The notes: generated by a model not told the origin, from the letters alone. DNA of 41,264 nucleotides from Acidobacteriota bacterium (GCA_003223245.1 QHYI01000125.1:5039-46302), one strand, 5' to 3'. Positions 1 through 6,289 are shown, counted from the stretch's first letter. Program-made: numbers and translations.

Positions 1-462
1 TGCCGTCGTGTTCACGACCGTTCCCACCGTCGCAGTGGTTGTTTGAAGTTGTGCCCCGGCTGCTGCCGTCACCTCTATCGTCTCGGACGGCTGGCCGATC
101 GTTAACTTGGCGTTCGCCGTAATAGATTTTAGAACCTCAACGTGAAGTCCGCCGACGACCGCTGTCTGAAACCCCGCTCGGGAAACCCGCACCGTATAAT
201 CACCGGGTTCAACAGAGGAGAAAACGTAGCGCCCGTCAGAGTCGGTTGTAGCTGTGAGCAAGACGCTGGTTTTCGCGGCCACCAAGGTAACGGTCGCTCC
301 CGGAACCGCAGCCCCACTCGGATCTGTCACTTGTCCTGTCACCAAACCCGAGCTTGCGGTTTGAGCCGATATGGCGACCGAAAAGGCACTCAGCATGCAC
401 AAACAGACGAATAAGACACACCGTCCATGCCAACTGATAGAGACACCACCACGCTTGTTCAT
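1..462 (-). CDS. TonB-dependent receptor (Oar-like), N-terminal part only
   Basis: Frame open to the left edge; 154 codons are visible. The ATG at 460-462 is preceded by GAGAGG, a good ribosome binding site. The product starts with a basic stretch and a hydrophobic segment (about residues 14-30) ending near AISAQ, a signal peptide. A carboxypeptidase-regulatory beta-sandwich follows (about residues 37-120), with the usual VTDPSGAAVPGATVTL, TTDSDGRYVFSSVEPGDYTV and GFQT blocks. A stretch typical of the link to the plug domain comes next (IGQPSETIEVTA). The two large receptors at 15.6-19.2 kb and 24.3-27.6 kb have the same organisation, so this is most likely a third paralogue of an outer-membrane TonB-dependent transporter. 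Substrate cannot be inferred. Another secreted protein with the same N-terminal domain is possible, because the barrel lies outside the window. Confidence 0.8.
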   Translation of the reverse strand, partial: MNKRGGVSISWHGRCVLFVCLCMLSAFSVAISAQTASSGLVTGQVTDPSGAAVPGATVTLVAAKTSVLLTATTDSDGRYVFSSVEPGDYTVRVSRAGFQTAVVGGLHVEVLKSITANAKLTIGQPSETIEVTAAAGAQLQTTTATVGTVVNTTA

Positions 463-506
463 TGAAGATACCTCTCGCTGGAACATTCTGACCCTCGATA
501 GCGCTC

Positions 507-536
507 ACTGTACTCTTGCCTGCACTCTGCGGTCAA
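507..536 (-). promoter_or_regulatory. Putative sigma-70 promoter of the left-edge receptor
   Basis: On the minus strand, TTGACC (536-531) is followed after 18 bases by TACAGT (512-507). The predicted leader to the ATG at 462 is about 40 bases and contains the GAGAGG ribosome binding site. Only one of the two hexamers is strong, so this is a moderate prediction. Confidence 0.35.
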
Positions 537-876
537 CCATGTGGATGAATACTGAGAATGTATGGCGACCTAAGCTCACAGCCTCGCCTCTGCTCGGATT
601 TCTCGCCATCGTATTCATCAGTTGAGGACGCCTTCCAATAGTCCAGTCTCTGCTCAAACATGCAACCCCTCGGCGTCGGCTTCACGAAAACCCGGAGTCC
701 CACTATCTACTCTAGGTTTTCGTTTTAGTTCAAATTCATCACATCAGGAGGCTACACAAATGCATATACATGAATGAACGGAAGGTTCGGGACAACTTCG
801 TAACACGACTAGCCGAGGAAGCTCCGCCACCTAGCGCTGGGCAAAAAAATGCTTGCTGCCCGAAATGCAGAAGTTC
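537..876. other. Gene-free divergent intergenic stretch
   Basis: Lies between the leftward receptor promoter and the rightward VapBC-1 module. An open frame from 770 joins the antitoxin at 896 and could extend it by 42 residues (including CCPKC), but the extension looks unlike an AbrB N-terminus and has no clear ribosome binding site. No repeat or RNA gene was recognised. Confidence 0.4.
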
Positions 877-885
877 TGATATACT
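877..885 (+). promoter_or_regulatory. Extended -10 promoter just before antitoxin VapB-1
   Basis: TG-A-TATACT (877-885) is an extended -10 element only 10 bases before the ATG at 896, so the transcript would start within a few bases of the start codon. No Shine-Dalgarno sequence precedes the ATG, which suits a leaderless or near-leaderless mRNA. Confidence 0.45.
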
Positions 886-895
886 GATTCTGGTG

Positions 896-1186
896 ATGGC
901 TGTGGAAGCGGTAAAAGTGGGGAAACGCGGGACAATTATCGTTCCCGCCAAGCTGCGAAAACGCTACGGCATCGAGGAAGGCGAGCTCGTCACTACCGAG
1001 CCACGCGAGGATGGCATCCTAATTCGCCCCGCAATTGTTGTGCCCGTGGAACGGTATACGTCCGAACGCAAAGCGGAATTCCTCCTTTCCACTGCCACAA
1101 CGGCGAAAGACTACCTGCGCGCGCGAAGAGAAGTGAAAAAACTCGGCCTTGACCCCGACACGATCCCGCACCGTCGACCGCAATAG
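896..1186 (+). CDS. AbrB/MazE-fold antitoxin (VapB-like), module 1
   Basis: A 96-residue protein with a swapped-hairpin AbrB domain at residues 1-50: VGKRGTIIVPAKLRKRYGI followed by EEGELVTTEPREDGILIRP. This fold binds operator DNA as a dimer. The C-terminal half (residues 50-96) is helical and charged and would wrap the toxin. The ATG at 896 was chosen over the in-frame ATG at 770 because the AbrB domain normally starts there and a -10 element ends 10 bases upstream. The stop codon at 1184-1186 directly abuts the ATG of the PIN protein at 1187, the tight coupling usual for type II toxin-antitoxin pairs. The role is neutralising the adjacent nuclease and repressing the operon. The fold is clear; the precise family name is less so. 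Confidence 0.8.
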   Translation: MAVEAVKVGKRGTIIVPAKLRKRYGIEEGELVTTEPREDGILIRPAIVVPVERYTSERKAEFLLSTATTAKDYLRARREVKKLGLDPDTIPHRRPQ

Positions 1187-1585
1187 ATGGACCGCCTGTT
1201 TCTGGACGCTAATATTCTTTTCTCCGCTGCTTACCGGCCAGATGCAGGGCTCGTTCAGCTCTGGAAGCTGAAGGACGCGATTCTTTGCTCCTCCCACTAC
1301 GCACTTGAAGAGGCAAGAATTAATCTTACCGAAAACATGCAAAGGCGCAGACTTGCGAAACTGGCCCGGCGCATTTATCTCTTTGACGCGGCTCCGCGAG
1401 AACTTCCCAGTGGCCTTTCCTTGCCGGAAAAAGACGTGCCGATTCTGCTTGCCGCGATGGAGGCAAAGGTGACGCACCTCATTACGGGCGATGTGCGGCA
1501 CTTCGGGCCGTACTTCGGCAAGCAAATCGAAGGTATTCTCGTCCTATCGCCAGCGGACTATCTAAAGAAGGGCCGCGAACATTAG
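1187..1585 (+). CDS. PIN-domain ribonuclease toxin (VapC-like), module 1
   Basis: A 132-residue single PIN domain. The four-acid Mg site is visible: D7 in FLDANILFSAAY, E41/E42 in the ALEEARI helix, D83 in LPEKDVPIL and D102 in ITGDVRHFG. PIN toxins cut structured RNAs, often tRNA or rRNA, when their antitoxin is degraded. The start codon follows the antitoxin stop with no gap. Length and residues are complete, so it should be active. The DANILFSA/TGDxRHF pattern belongs to the PIN subgroup common in Acidobacteriota and Chloroflexi. The target RNA cannot be told from sequence. Confidence 0.85.
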   Translation: MDRLFLDANILFSAAYRPDAGLVQLWKLKDAILCSSHYALEEARINLTENMQRRRLAKLARRIYLFDAAPRELPSGLSLPEKDVPILLAAMEAKVTHLITGDVRHFGPYFGKQIEGILVLSPADYLKKGREH

Positions 1586-1789
1586 CGTGCCGGCCTGTGA
1601 GCACAGCCCCCACAAGCACTCCCCCGAAGTTCCCCTGGATCCGAACACGTTTACCGCACGACCCATTGAGGGCCTTCGACGTTGCCTCTCCGGGGCCACG
1701 CGCGTTCGGCGGGTCCTGACGCCGGCTTTGCCGAAGGGGTTATCTGCACCAGCGGCAACTCACGGGTGCGCGCTCGAACACGAGTTGTT

Positions 1790-1824
1790 TGTCATGTTCA
1801 GCCAAATATGACATATGATAGAAT
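1790..1824 (+). promoter_or_regulatory. Promoter and operator-like inverted repeat of VapBC-2
   Basis: TGTTCA (1795-1800) and TAGAAT (1819-1824) are spaced by 18 bases. TGTCAT (1790-1795) and ATGACA (1808-1813) form a perfect inverted repeat with 12 bases between arms, overlapping the promoter. This is where an autoregulating AbrB-type antitoxin would bind. AAGGAG (1833-1838) is the ribosome binding site. Confidence 0.5.
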
Positions 1825-1843
1825 ACTGTCACAAGGAGATGGA

Positions 1844-2095
1844 ATGAAGTCACAAACCCGCATGCGGGTCAATGAGAATGGGCGCGTGGTCATTCCTGCT
1901 TCTATTCGCAAGCAACTGGGCATCCGTATTGGAGACGAGGTAGTTTTGCGGATTGAAGACAACGAATTGCGCATCACCACCTTGAAGCGCAATATTGAGC
2001 GGGCTCAGCGCCTTGTCCGCAAGCATGTGAAGCCGGGTACGTCTCTGGTCGACGAATTGATCAACGAACGGCACGAGGCCGCGCGAAATGAATAG
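1844..2095 (+). CDS. AbrB-fold antitoxin (VapB-like), module 2
   Basis: An 83-residue protein with an AbrB/SpoVT domain at residues 4-50: MRVNENGRVVIPASIRKQLGI, then GDEVVLRIEDNELRITT. A helical toxin-binding tail follows (RAQRLVRKHVKPGTSLVDELINERHEAA). The ATG at 1844 is set by AAGGAG five bases upstream. The frame is open upstream to 1682, but that extension has no domain similarity and crosses the promoter. The stop overlaps the toxin start by eight bases (ATGAATAG), so translation is coupled. It is expected to neutralise the PIN toxin and repress its own promoter through the inverted repeat at 1790-1813. Confidence 0.88.
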   Translation: MKSQTRMRVNENGRVVIPASIRKQLGIRIGDEVVLRIEDNELRITTLKRNIERAQRLVRKHVKPGTSLVDELINERHEAARNE

Positions 2096-2474
2096 GGTCG
2101 TGCTAGACGCTTCCGCCCTGCTCGCAATTCTCAATCGGGAACCAGGCGCCGACCGGCTTACGCCAGAGCTGTTGAGCGCCGCGGCAACTAGTACTGTCAA
2201 CTTGGCTGAAGTGCAGGGCAAATTAGTCGACCGGGGCCTTAGCCCTGACGATGCGTGGGAGGCCACACTGAGTCCGATCCGTGAAGCGGTGGCCTTCACC
2301 TCAGAGCACGCCAGGCTTGCGGGCGATCTGGTTGCACAAACCCTTCCTCTCGGGCTCTCATTGGGAGACCGGGCCTGTTTGGCGCTGGGACTTGCTTTGA
2401 AGGCGCCCGTATACACGGCAGACAAATCATGGAAGAGGCTAAAAGTCAGTGTTCGCATTCACGTCATCCGGTGA
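2088..2474 (+). CDS. PIN-domain ribonuclease toxin (VapC-like), module 2
   Basis: A 128-residue PIN domain with all expected acids: D7 in VVLDASALLAIL, E41 in VNLAEVQGKL, D94 in LSLGDRACLAL and D112 in PVYTADKSW. This set matches the classical VapC family (about 130 residues), metal-dependent RNases acting on translation RNAs. The ATG lies inside the last codons of the antitoxin. The gene ends at 2474, after which no intact plus-strand gene is seen until 6.1 kb. It appears intact and functional. Confidence 0.9.
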   Translation: MNRVVLDASALLAILNREPGADRLTPELLSAAATSTVNLAEVQGKLVDRGLSPDDAWEATLSPIREAVAFTSEHARLAGDLVAQTLPLGLSLGDRACLALGLALKAPVYTADKSWKRLKVSVRIHVIR

Positions 2475-2599
2475 CGGATCACTTTGCACAAATTAGAGGA
2501 CTGAGCGTCATCGAACCGAAGTAAGCCTTGGGGTCCTATCACGAAGGCGAGAGATTAACATTGATCGGCGCCGGCACCGCTTGTACCTTCCGCACCCGC

Positions 2600-2959
2600 T
2601 GGAGACGTTCGAGCTGGCTCAGGGTGCGATCAAAGGAGTTTTGGTCGGCAGCGGCGGACCGAACATTGTCGTAGGTAGCGCCGCTACAACTTGCTGACGC
2701 GGAACCTCGGCTTCTTCGACGCGATGGGCCAGAACCTCTTCCGTTCCTTCGCGACGACGAAGAGCAAGGGTTGCTCGGGCGGGTTCATAGGCTTGACGGG
2801 CAGGACGGCCATGACGGCATAGACTTCTGCTAGCGAGTGAATGCCGCACGCCGAATCCTTCTTGTCAGCGGCAGCCAAGCGTTTCACGCTGGCCAAATGG
2901 TGAACAGGACCACGCCAGCAGGCTGCAACCAAAACGGACGTGTCGAAAAACTGCCTCAT
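2600..2959 (-). pseudogene. Decayed PIN toxin (VapC-like), module 3
   Basis: The minus-strand frame from the ATG at 2959 gives a convincing PIN N-terminus: MRQFFDTSVLVAA (D6), then CGIHSLAEVYAVM (E45) and LPVKP. After about residue 65 the similarity fails and the frame stops at 2684, giving 91 residues instead of about 135-140. A GATYDN segment (2665-2682), resembling the GGxxYDxLL block that carries the third catalytic acid of this PIN subgroup, lies in another frame. At least two indels therefore separate the N-terminal and C-terminal parts. The start is 8 bases after the stop of the antitoxin at 2968-3222, so the two were an operon. The left limit of the remnant is approximate. Confidence 0.65.
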
Positions 2960-2967
2960 TTGCGGGC

Positions 2968-3222
2968 TTATTCGATCACCGGGCGAAGGCGATTTTGCCG
3001 TTCGCGGTCGAGAAGGTCAGTGAGGTCCGTTGCTTCTCCCTGGTATACCCAGACATCCAATCGCTTCTTGAGCATGACATTCTGGCGGACCGGACGGGCG
3101 GTAATGCACTCGCCCTCCGTTTCGCGATAGAGGGTGTCGCCGGGAGCGAGTTGCAAGCGGTCGCGGAGGGGCTTGGAGAAAACCACGCGACCGGCTTTAT
3201 CGAGGGTCAGCGTAGCCGTCAT
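2968..3222 (-). CDS. AbrB-fold antitoxin, module 3 (toxin partner decayed)
   Basis: An 84-residue protein starting MTATLTLDKAGRVVFSKPLRDRL, a standard AbrB swapped-hairpin domain, then LAPGDTLYRETEGECITARPV and a short C-terminal toxin-binding tail ending DRERQNRLRPVIE. The start at 3222 was preferred to the in-frame ATG 51 bases upstream (3273) because the domain begins there and an excellent promoter lies between the two. The downstream toxin is frameshifted, so this is probably an orphan antitoxin still under its own promoter. It may act as a free repressor or cross-neutralise related toxins, which is inference. Confidence 0.8.
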   Translation of the reverse strand: MTATLTLDKAGRVVFSKPLRDRLQLAPGDTLYRETEGECITARPVRQNVMLKKRLDVWVYQGEATDLTDLLDRERQNRLRPVIE

Positions 3223-3228
3223 GATGGC

Positions 3229-3257
3229 ATTATGAAGTGGAATAACCCATTTGTCAG
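3229..3257 (-). promoter_or_regulatory. Sigma-70 promoter of antitoxin module 3, leaderless start
   Basis: On the minus strand, CTGACA (3257-3252), 17 bases, CATAAT (3234-3229). The ATG at 3222 starts six bases after the -10, about where transcription should begin. No Shine-Dalgarno sequence is present. Confidence 0.6.
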
Positions 3258-3429
3258 TGCCATCCGGACACATGCGGACTAGTCGGGGCTGCTATTTTGA
3301 GACTAGGCCATCTTAGTCGTTAAGCAGTTCAGAGCCGCCGAGCAGCGATACGACGGTGATACTTCAGGGTCGCCTAAGACGGTTTGCCTCCTGTGAATCA
3401 GGCGATCTCTCCGGTTCCCGCCGGTCAAT

Positions 3430-3678
3430 CTAGATTAAGTCGGGTAACTCCTCAGGCGCAATCAACAGGCGGATCGACCGGGCCTGCCCGGGCGTTCGCT
3501 CGATGAGGCCGCGCCTTTCGAGTGTCAGGATCATCTGATGCACGGAGGGAGGAGAGACTCGGAAGTACTGCTGCATTTCGGCCTCCGCTGGCGGACGTCC
3601 GTGGATTTTGCTGTAGTAATAAATGAAAGCCAAATACTGACCCTGTTTGCCCGTGTAAGCTTTCTTCTTCATAGCCAC
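3430..3678 (-). CDS. LexA-type winged-helix DNA-binding protein (N-terminal domain only)
   Basis: An 82-residue protein made of one winged helix-turn-helix. KQGQYLAFIYYYSKIHGRPPAEAEMQQYFRVSPPSVHQMILTLERRGLIERTPG follows the LexA DNA-binding pattern: helix, HGxPPs turn, recognition helix with SPPSVHxMI, then a wing with GLI.RTPG. The autoprotease domain of LexA is absent, so it cannot be an SOS repressor by the normal route; similar short proteins are common stand-alone regulators. Either of two neighbouring ATG codons (3678 or 3672) could be the start. It stands alone between toxin-antitoxin debris and a transposase remnant. Its target is unknown. Confidence 0.7.
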   Translation of the reverse strand: MAMKKKAYTGKQGQYLAFIYYYSKIHGRPPAEAEMQQYFRVSPPSVHQMILTLERRGLIERTPGQARSIRLLIAPEELPDLI

Positions 3679-3708
3679 CGCAGAATAGGCCAGAACTCCA
3701 ACCGGTTT

Positions 3709-3858
3709 TCAAGAGGTATTCGCGGAGTGAGGCTTTCACTGGCCGGGAAGTAGTTCGCCAATCTCGGTGATCTTGATGGAGGGCAAGCGAGCTAGCTCGG
3801 CTAGCACGTCGGTGAGACATTCGTGCGGATTTAGACCTCTCCGACACATCCATCTGCT
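3709..3858 (-). pseudogene. IS66-type transposase C-terminal remnant
   Basis: The minus-strand frame reads CRRGLNPHECLTDVL, RLPSIKITEIGELLPG, then CAG-TGA-AAG-CCT. IS66 transposases (TnpC) end with a block of the form CRRxGxNPxxYLxDVLxRLPxxxxxxIxELLPxxWKP. The stop at 3736-3738 sits exactly where the conserved Trp would be, so TGG to TGA is the likely change, and the KP after it is still readable. Only about 45 residues remain. The rest of the element and its ends were not found. Identification is by motif recall and should be confirmed by alignment. Confidence 0.6.
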
Positions 3859-3902
3859 GTCACTCTGGCATTTCCGCCGCGTGCGCCGGCGGGCGCGGGC
3901 GT

Positions 3903-4003
3903 TCATGCCCCGCAGCACTTCTTATATTTCTTGCCGCTGCCGCAAGGACATGGCTTCCTGCCGATCTTTGACGTTGCCCTCCTGATCTGGGAGGGCAATG
4001 CGC
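3903..4003 (-). pseudogene. SEC-C motif tail in a shifted frame, detached from the DUF1186 gene
   Basis: Immediately downstream of the DUF1186 frame, the frame one base earlier reads [20 protein letters not shown] and stops at 3903-3905. This is a complete SEC-C zinc-binding motif ([13 protein letters not shown]), which normally ends SecA and many DUF1186-type proteins. The current gene stops at 4004-4006, so a single-base indel within about 4006-4045 would explain the split. No slippery heptamer was recognised at the junction, so programmed frameshifting is not supported. Confidence 0.75.
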
Positions 4004-4798
4004 CTAGATTGAGTCTGGCGTCTGGTGCCGCGTGTGCTGTTTATTCGCTCGCTCCTCACGGAAGCAGGCCCACCATCCCATCTCGGCCACGGTGTCCTCG
4101 ACAAGGCGTAGATTCGGATTATCTGCAAGCCTGGCGAGAATGCGTTCCTTACCCATCGCCAAGTCGCGTGTGACATTGTCAAAGCGAATGCAGCCGGGGT
4201 CAACCAACCCGTCCCCGTAAGCCTTCTTGATATCGTCGAGCAGCTCTTCCGGGTAAAGATCGGAGCCACAGCAGACTAGCGCGTCCCAGACGTGTGACCA
4301 CTTCCGCACCAATTTGCCACGAAACAGGGCGGCGAAGTAGCTCACGATCTCATCACGGCTCTTCTGTCCGGCGGCCACCAGTGTCACAAGACTGCTCAGC
4401 GCCGCACCCCGAACCCATTGGTCAGTGCTCTCATTCTCGATTAAGGACTGGATGCCTGCCAACTCGCCGCCACACACTGACGCCAAAACTGCGTCAAGAT
4501 CTTCCGTGATAAAGTCGCCGCAGAGCGAATCCAGCAGGTCGCCAGGAAGCGACGCAAAGCGAACCACAAGCGGGTAAGCACGGGTCTCACGGAACTGTGC
4601 CAGCAGAAACATGGCATATAGATGGGCCATGTAGTCGCCCTCGGCGTCGAGCTGCGCTGCCCGATTCACTGTATCCTCCAGGATGCGCAGAAGCTCTGGT
4701 GTGACCTCTTCCCGGCGCTCCACGGCCGCCTCGACAGCTGCGCGTGCAAACTTTCCGGTATACCGTTCAAATTGATGAAGGATTTCGACTGTCTGCAT
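4004..4798 (-). CDS. DUF1186 family protein lacking its in-frame SEC-C tail
   Basis: A 264-residue, largely helical soluble protein of the DUF1186 type. Features seen are an N-terminal helix-rich segment ([13 protein letters not shown]), repeated HEAT-like helices with AxxxL spacing ([32 protein letters not shown]), [17 protein letters not shown], and [31 protein letters not shown]. The family has no assigned reaction; members commonly carry a C-terminal SEC-C zinc knuckle that may bind nucleic acid or protein. Here that knuckle is present but one frame away (3903-3965), so either the gene is a recent pseudogene or the base call is wrong. No signal peptide and no operon partner were found. 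Confidence 0.7.
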   Translation of the reverse strand: MQTVEILHQFERYTGKFARAAVEAAVERREEVTPELLRILEDTVNRAAQLDAEGDYMAHLYAMFLLAQFRETRAYPLVVRFASLPGDLLDSLCGDFITEDLDAVLASVCGGELAGIQSLIENESTDQWVRGAALSSLVTLVAAGQKSRDEIVSYFAALFRGKLVRKWSHVWDALVCCGSDLYPEELLDDIKKAYGDGLVDPGCIRFDNVTRDLAMGKERILARLADNPNLRLVEDTVAEMGWWACFREERANKQHTRHQTPDSI

Positions 4799-5068
4799 CG
4801 GGTTTTGCTCCGACCGCGATTCTCCTCCATTTTCCTACAGGCATACACCCCCGCCGTATGCCAAATATCTTCCATCGATGGCGACGAAACACACGTGGAC
4901 ATTCAAAGCCCAGTTTCGTTCCCGTGCATTCGGATGGAGAGGTTCGCATCTTGCCTGCTAGCAGCTAGCGCTTGAAGGAAGCGGTCACGGAGATAAAGAG
5001 GGTTGCCAGAACAGATCCCATGACTGCCGGTGAAGGCCATTGTGAGCCTGATTGAGGTCTGAGCTTCT

Positions 5069-5173
5069 TCACGCTGCACTCACAAGCCAAATCCGTTCGC
5101 GCGAATCCGCAGTCAGCTTGGGATTGAGTTCGATATAGAGCGAATCGGCTTCGGGATAGGAATGCAGCTCCAT
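5069..5173 (-). pseudogene. DUF2283 N-terminal stub
   Basis: The frame from ATG 5173 reads MELHSYPEADSLYIELNPK and stops after 34 residues. DUF2283 proteins start with the pattern (K)LxYYPETDSLYIxL and continue with a conserved LDxDxxGxVxGIxI strand, which is missing here. It lies 13 bases after the stop of the ParE-like gene and on the same strand, suggesting a former third gene of that operon. DUF2283 proteins often accompany toxin-antitoxin genes; their function is unknown. Confidence 0.5.
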
Positions 5174-5186
5174 GTCTCATTCTGCC

Positions 5187-5489
5187 TCACAAATGTGGCG
5201 GCCACTTCCGGGCGGTGTGGAAGACGCGCAGAACTTCCACTCTGTCCTCACGCACCCGATACGGGATGATGTAGGGGCGTACCCGTAACCACCAATTCGC
5301 GAGTCCCCTCGACGCGCCCTGCCCGGTCCATGGCGGGGTGGCTGGAGCAAGTAGTTGCACGGCCTGCCCGATTGCCAGCACCACGGGCTGCGCGGCGGCA
5401 TGACTGTCGCGGGAGATATACTCGGCTTCCGCTCTCAGATTCACCAGCGCCCGCTTCAGCCACCGGACCTTCAGCGGCTTACCTGGCAC
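5187..5489 (-). CDS. RelE/ParE-type toxin with a scrambled middle segment
   Basis: A 100-residue product from a GTG at 5489 that overlaps the end of the antitoxin. The N-terminus (KVRWLKRALVNLRAEAEYISRD, then AQPVVLAIGQAVQLLA) and the C-terminus (PYIIPYRVREDRVEVLRVFHTARKWP) are textbook ParE/RelE. Between residues about 50 and 72 the protein reads out of register. In the neighbouring frame the same bases give the expected family sequence HPAMDRAGRVEGTRELVVTGTP. Two opposite single-base indels, near 5341 and near 5276, therefore cancel each other and keep the gene open. The strand it affects leads into the catalytic sheet, so toxicity may be lost. ParE toxins inhibit gyrase; RelE toxins cut mRNA on ribosomes; the subtype cannot be decided. 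Confidence 0.75.
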   Translation of the reverse strand: MPGKPLKVRWLKRALVNLRAEAEYISRDSHAAAQPVVLAIGQAVQLLAPATPPWTGQGASRGLANWWLRVRPYIIPYRVREDRVEVLRVFHTARKWPPHL

Positions 5490-5652
5490 GTCGCGTCGGC
5501 TTACGGCCCTTCCCGATCTCCTCGATCTGCCACTCATTGACGACGACGTACTCACGGATGGCTTCGGCAGCAATGAAAGACCAGCTGCGGCGCTGCGCCT
5601 TGGCCAGCCCGTCAAGGCGTTTCCGCAGGTCCGGCTCCAGCCGCAGCTTCAT
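5479..5652 (-). CDS. Ribbon-helix-helix antitoxin (ParD/CopG-like) of the ParE-type module
   Basis: A 57-residue protein: MKLRLEPDLRKRLDGLAKAQ, then SWSFIAAEAIREYVVVNEWQ, then a basic tail. The order strand (KLRLEP), helix, turn, helix (SxSFIAAEAIREYV) is the MetJ/Arc fold, which binds DNA as a dimer through the strand. The ATG at 5652 is the only start in the open frame. The TAA at 5479-5481 lies inside the toxin gene, giving an 11-base overlap. The tail IEEIGKGRKPTRRAR probably contacts the toxin. A perfect 15-bp palindrome at 5675-5689 lies 22 bases upstream and is the obvious autoregulatory operator. It appears intact. Confidence 0.85.
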   Translation of the reverse strand: MKLRLEPDLRKRLDGLAKAQRRSWSFIAAEAIREYVVVNEWQIEEIGKGRKPTRRAR

Positions 5653-5674
5653 TACTTTGTTTTCCGCCCAGGAA

Positions 5675-5689
5675 ATCAGATAATCTGAT
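5675..5689. promoter_or_regulatory. Perfect palindrome, likely RHH antitoxin operator
   Basis: ATCAGAT and ATCTGAT flank a single central base, giving a perfect 7+1+7 inverted repeat immediately upstream of the RHH antitoxin start. AT-rich half-sites of this size suit two RHH dimers. A -10 element may be embedded, but no convincing -35 was found. Confidence 0.6.
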
Positions 5690-6113
5690 AATCAAGTAGC
5701 ACCAATTCGATCCCGGCACCCGCATGTCCGGTTTGCCGGTGAAGCAGACCGGCCGAACACGGCCGCTCGCATGCAGGGTAGTCCGGCACCTCCTGTGGCA
5801 GGCGAAAGCCTATTGTCTAATTGATTGAGCGCCCTGCCTCCCCTTTTGCAGAAGAACTTCTGAGATCGGAGAACAAATCATGGTCTGAAGTTGAAGATCG
5901 CATACACGGTTGGTGGAGTTAGTTTAATTCCCCGTAGGATTCTAAGGAGCGCGCCTTGGTCGAGGTGAACCAACAGATTCCAAACAGGGACGAAGCTCCG
6001 CTTCGTCCTACGGACTGCGGCGGAGATTTCACTAGTTTGACGGTTGCCATACTTCGCGGCCCCTGTGGTCGAAATCTAGTCGCCGATCCGAACCAATTGA
6101 TTCTCTTCAACTT
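5690..6113. other. Gene-free stretch of about 420 bases with one hairpin repeat
   Basis: No frame in this stretch shows recognisable protein similarity. It contains the perfect hairpin at 5988-6008 and a GC-rich partial palindrome around 5729-5757. It separates the ParE-type module from the HTH fragment and may be decayed coding DNA. Confidence 0.4.
5988..6008. repeat. REP-like extragenic palindrome
   Basis: GGACGAAGC and GCTTCGTCC form a perfect 9-bp stem with the loop TCC. The 3' side continues CTACGG. It has no T-tract, so it is not a simple terminator. The shape matches short extragenic palindromes spread through soil bacterial genomes. One copy is visible here, so its repetitive status is inferred. 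Confidence 0.5.
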
Positions 6114-6246
6114 ATGATGATTTCGGAAACGGGGCCTGCCCAGTTGCGCGAGGCAATGGACCTGACGCAGGAATCCCTGGCGGAAACCCTTCATGTCACA
6201 CAAGCCTCCATCTCCAAAAATGGAGCGGCTTGGAGCGGCCGTTTGA
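6114..6246 (+). pseudogene. XRE-type helix-turn-helix antitoxin fragment
   Basis: MMISETGPAQLREAMDLTQ continues as ESLAETLHVTQASISK, the first three helices of a HigA-like HTH domain (LRxAMxLTQExLAxxLxVTQxSISKxE). After ASISK, a run of five A residues (6216-6220) puts the frame out. Removing one A restores SKMER, the normal continuation, but that frame then stops at 6244-6246. The family has about 40 more residues. No matching HigB toxin was recognised upstream. The piece is a remnant of another toxin-antitoxin module. Confidence 0.55.
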
Positions 6247-6289
6247 CGGCCTCTGCTGCGCGGACTACACTCGAATCGCGAGGGTATTC

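Noticed and set aside
770-895. N-terminal extension of the first AbrB antitoxin with a CCPKC motif
   Set aside because: AbrB antitoxins begin at the domain, the -10 element at 877-885 lies inside the extension, and no ribosome binding site precedes ATG 770.
4004-4060. Programmed -1 frameshift joining DUF1186 and SEC-C
   Set aside because: The overlap window has no X-XXY-YYZ slippery heptamer or downstream hairpin; a simple indel explains it better.
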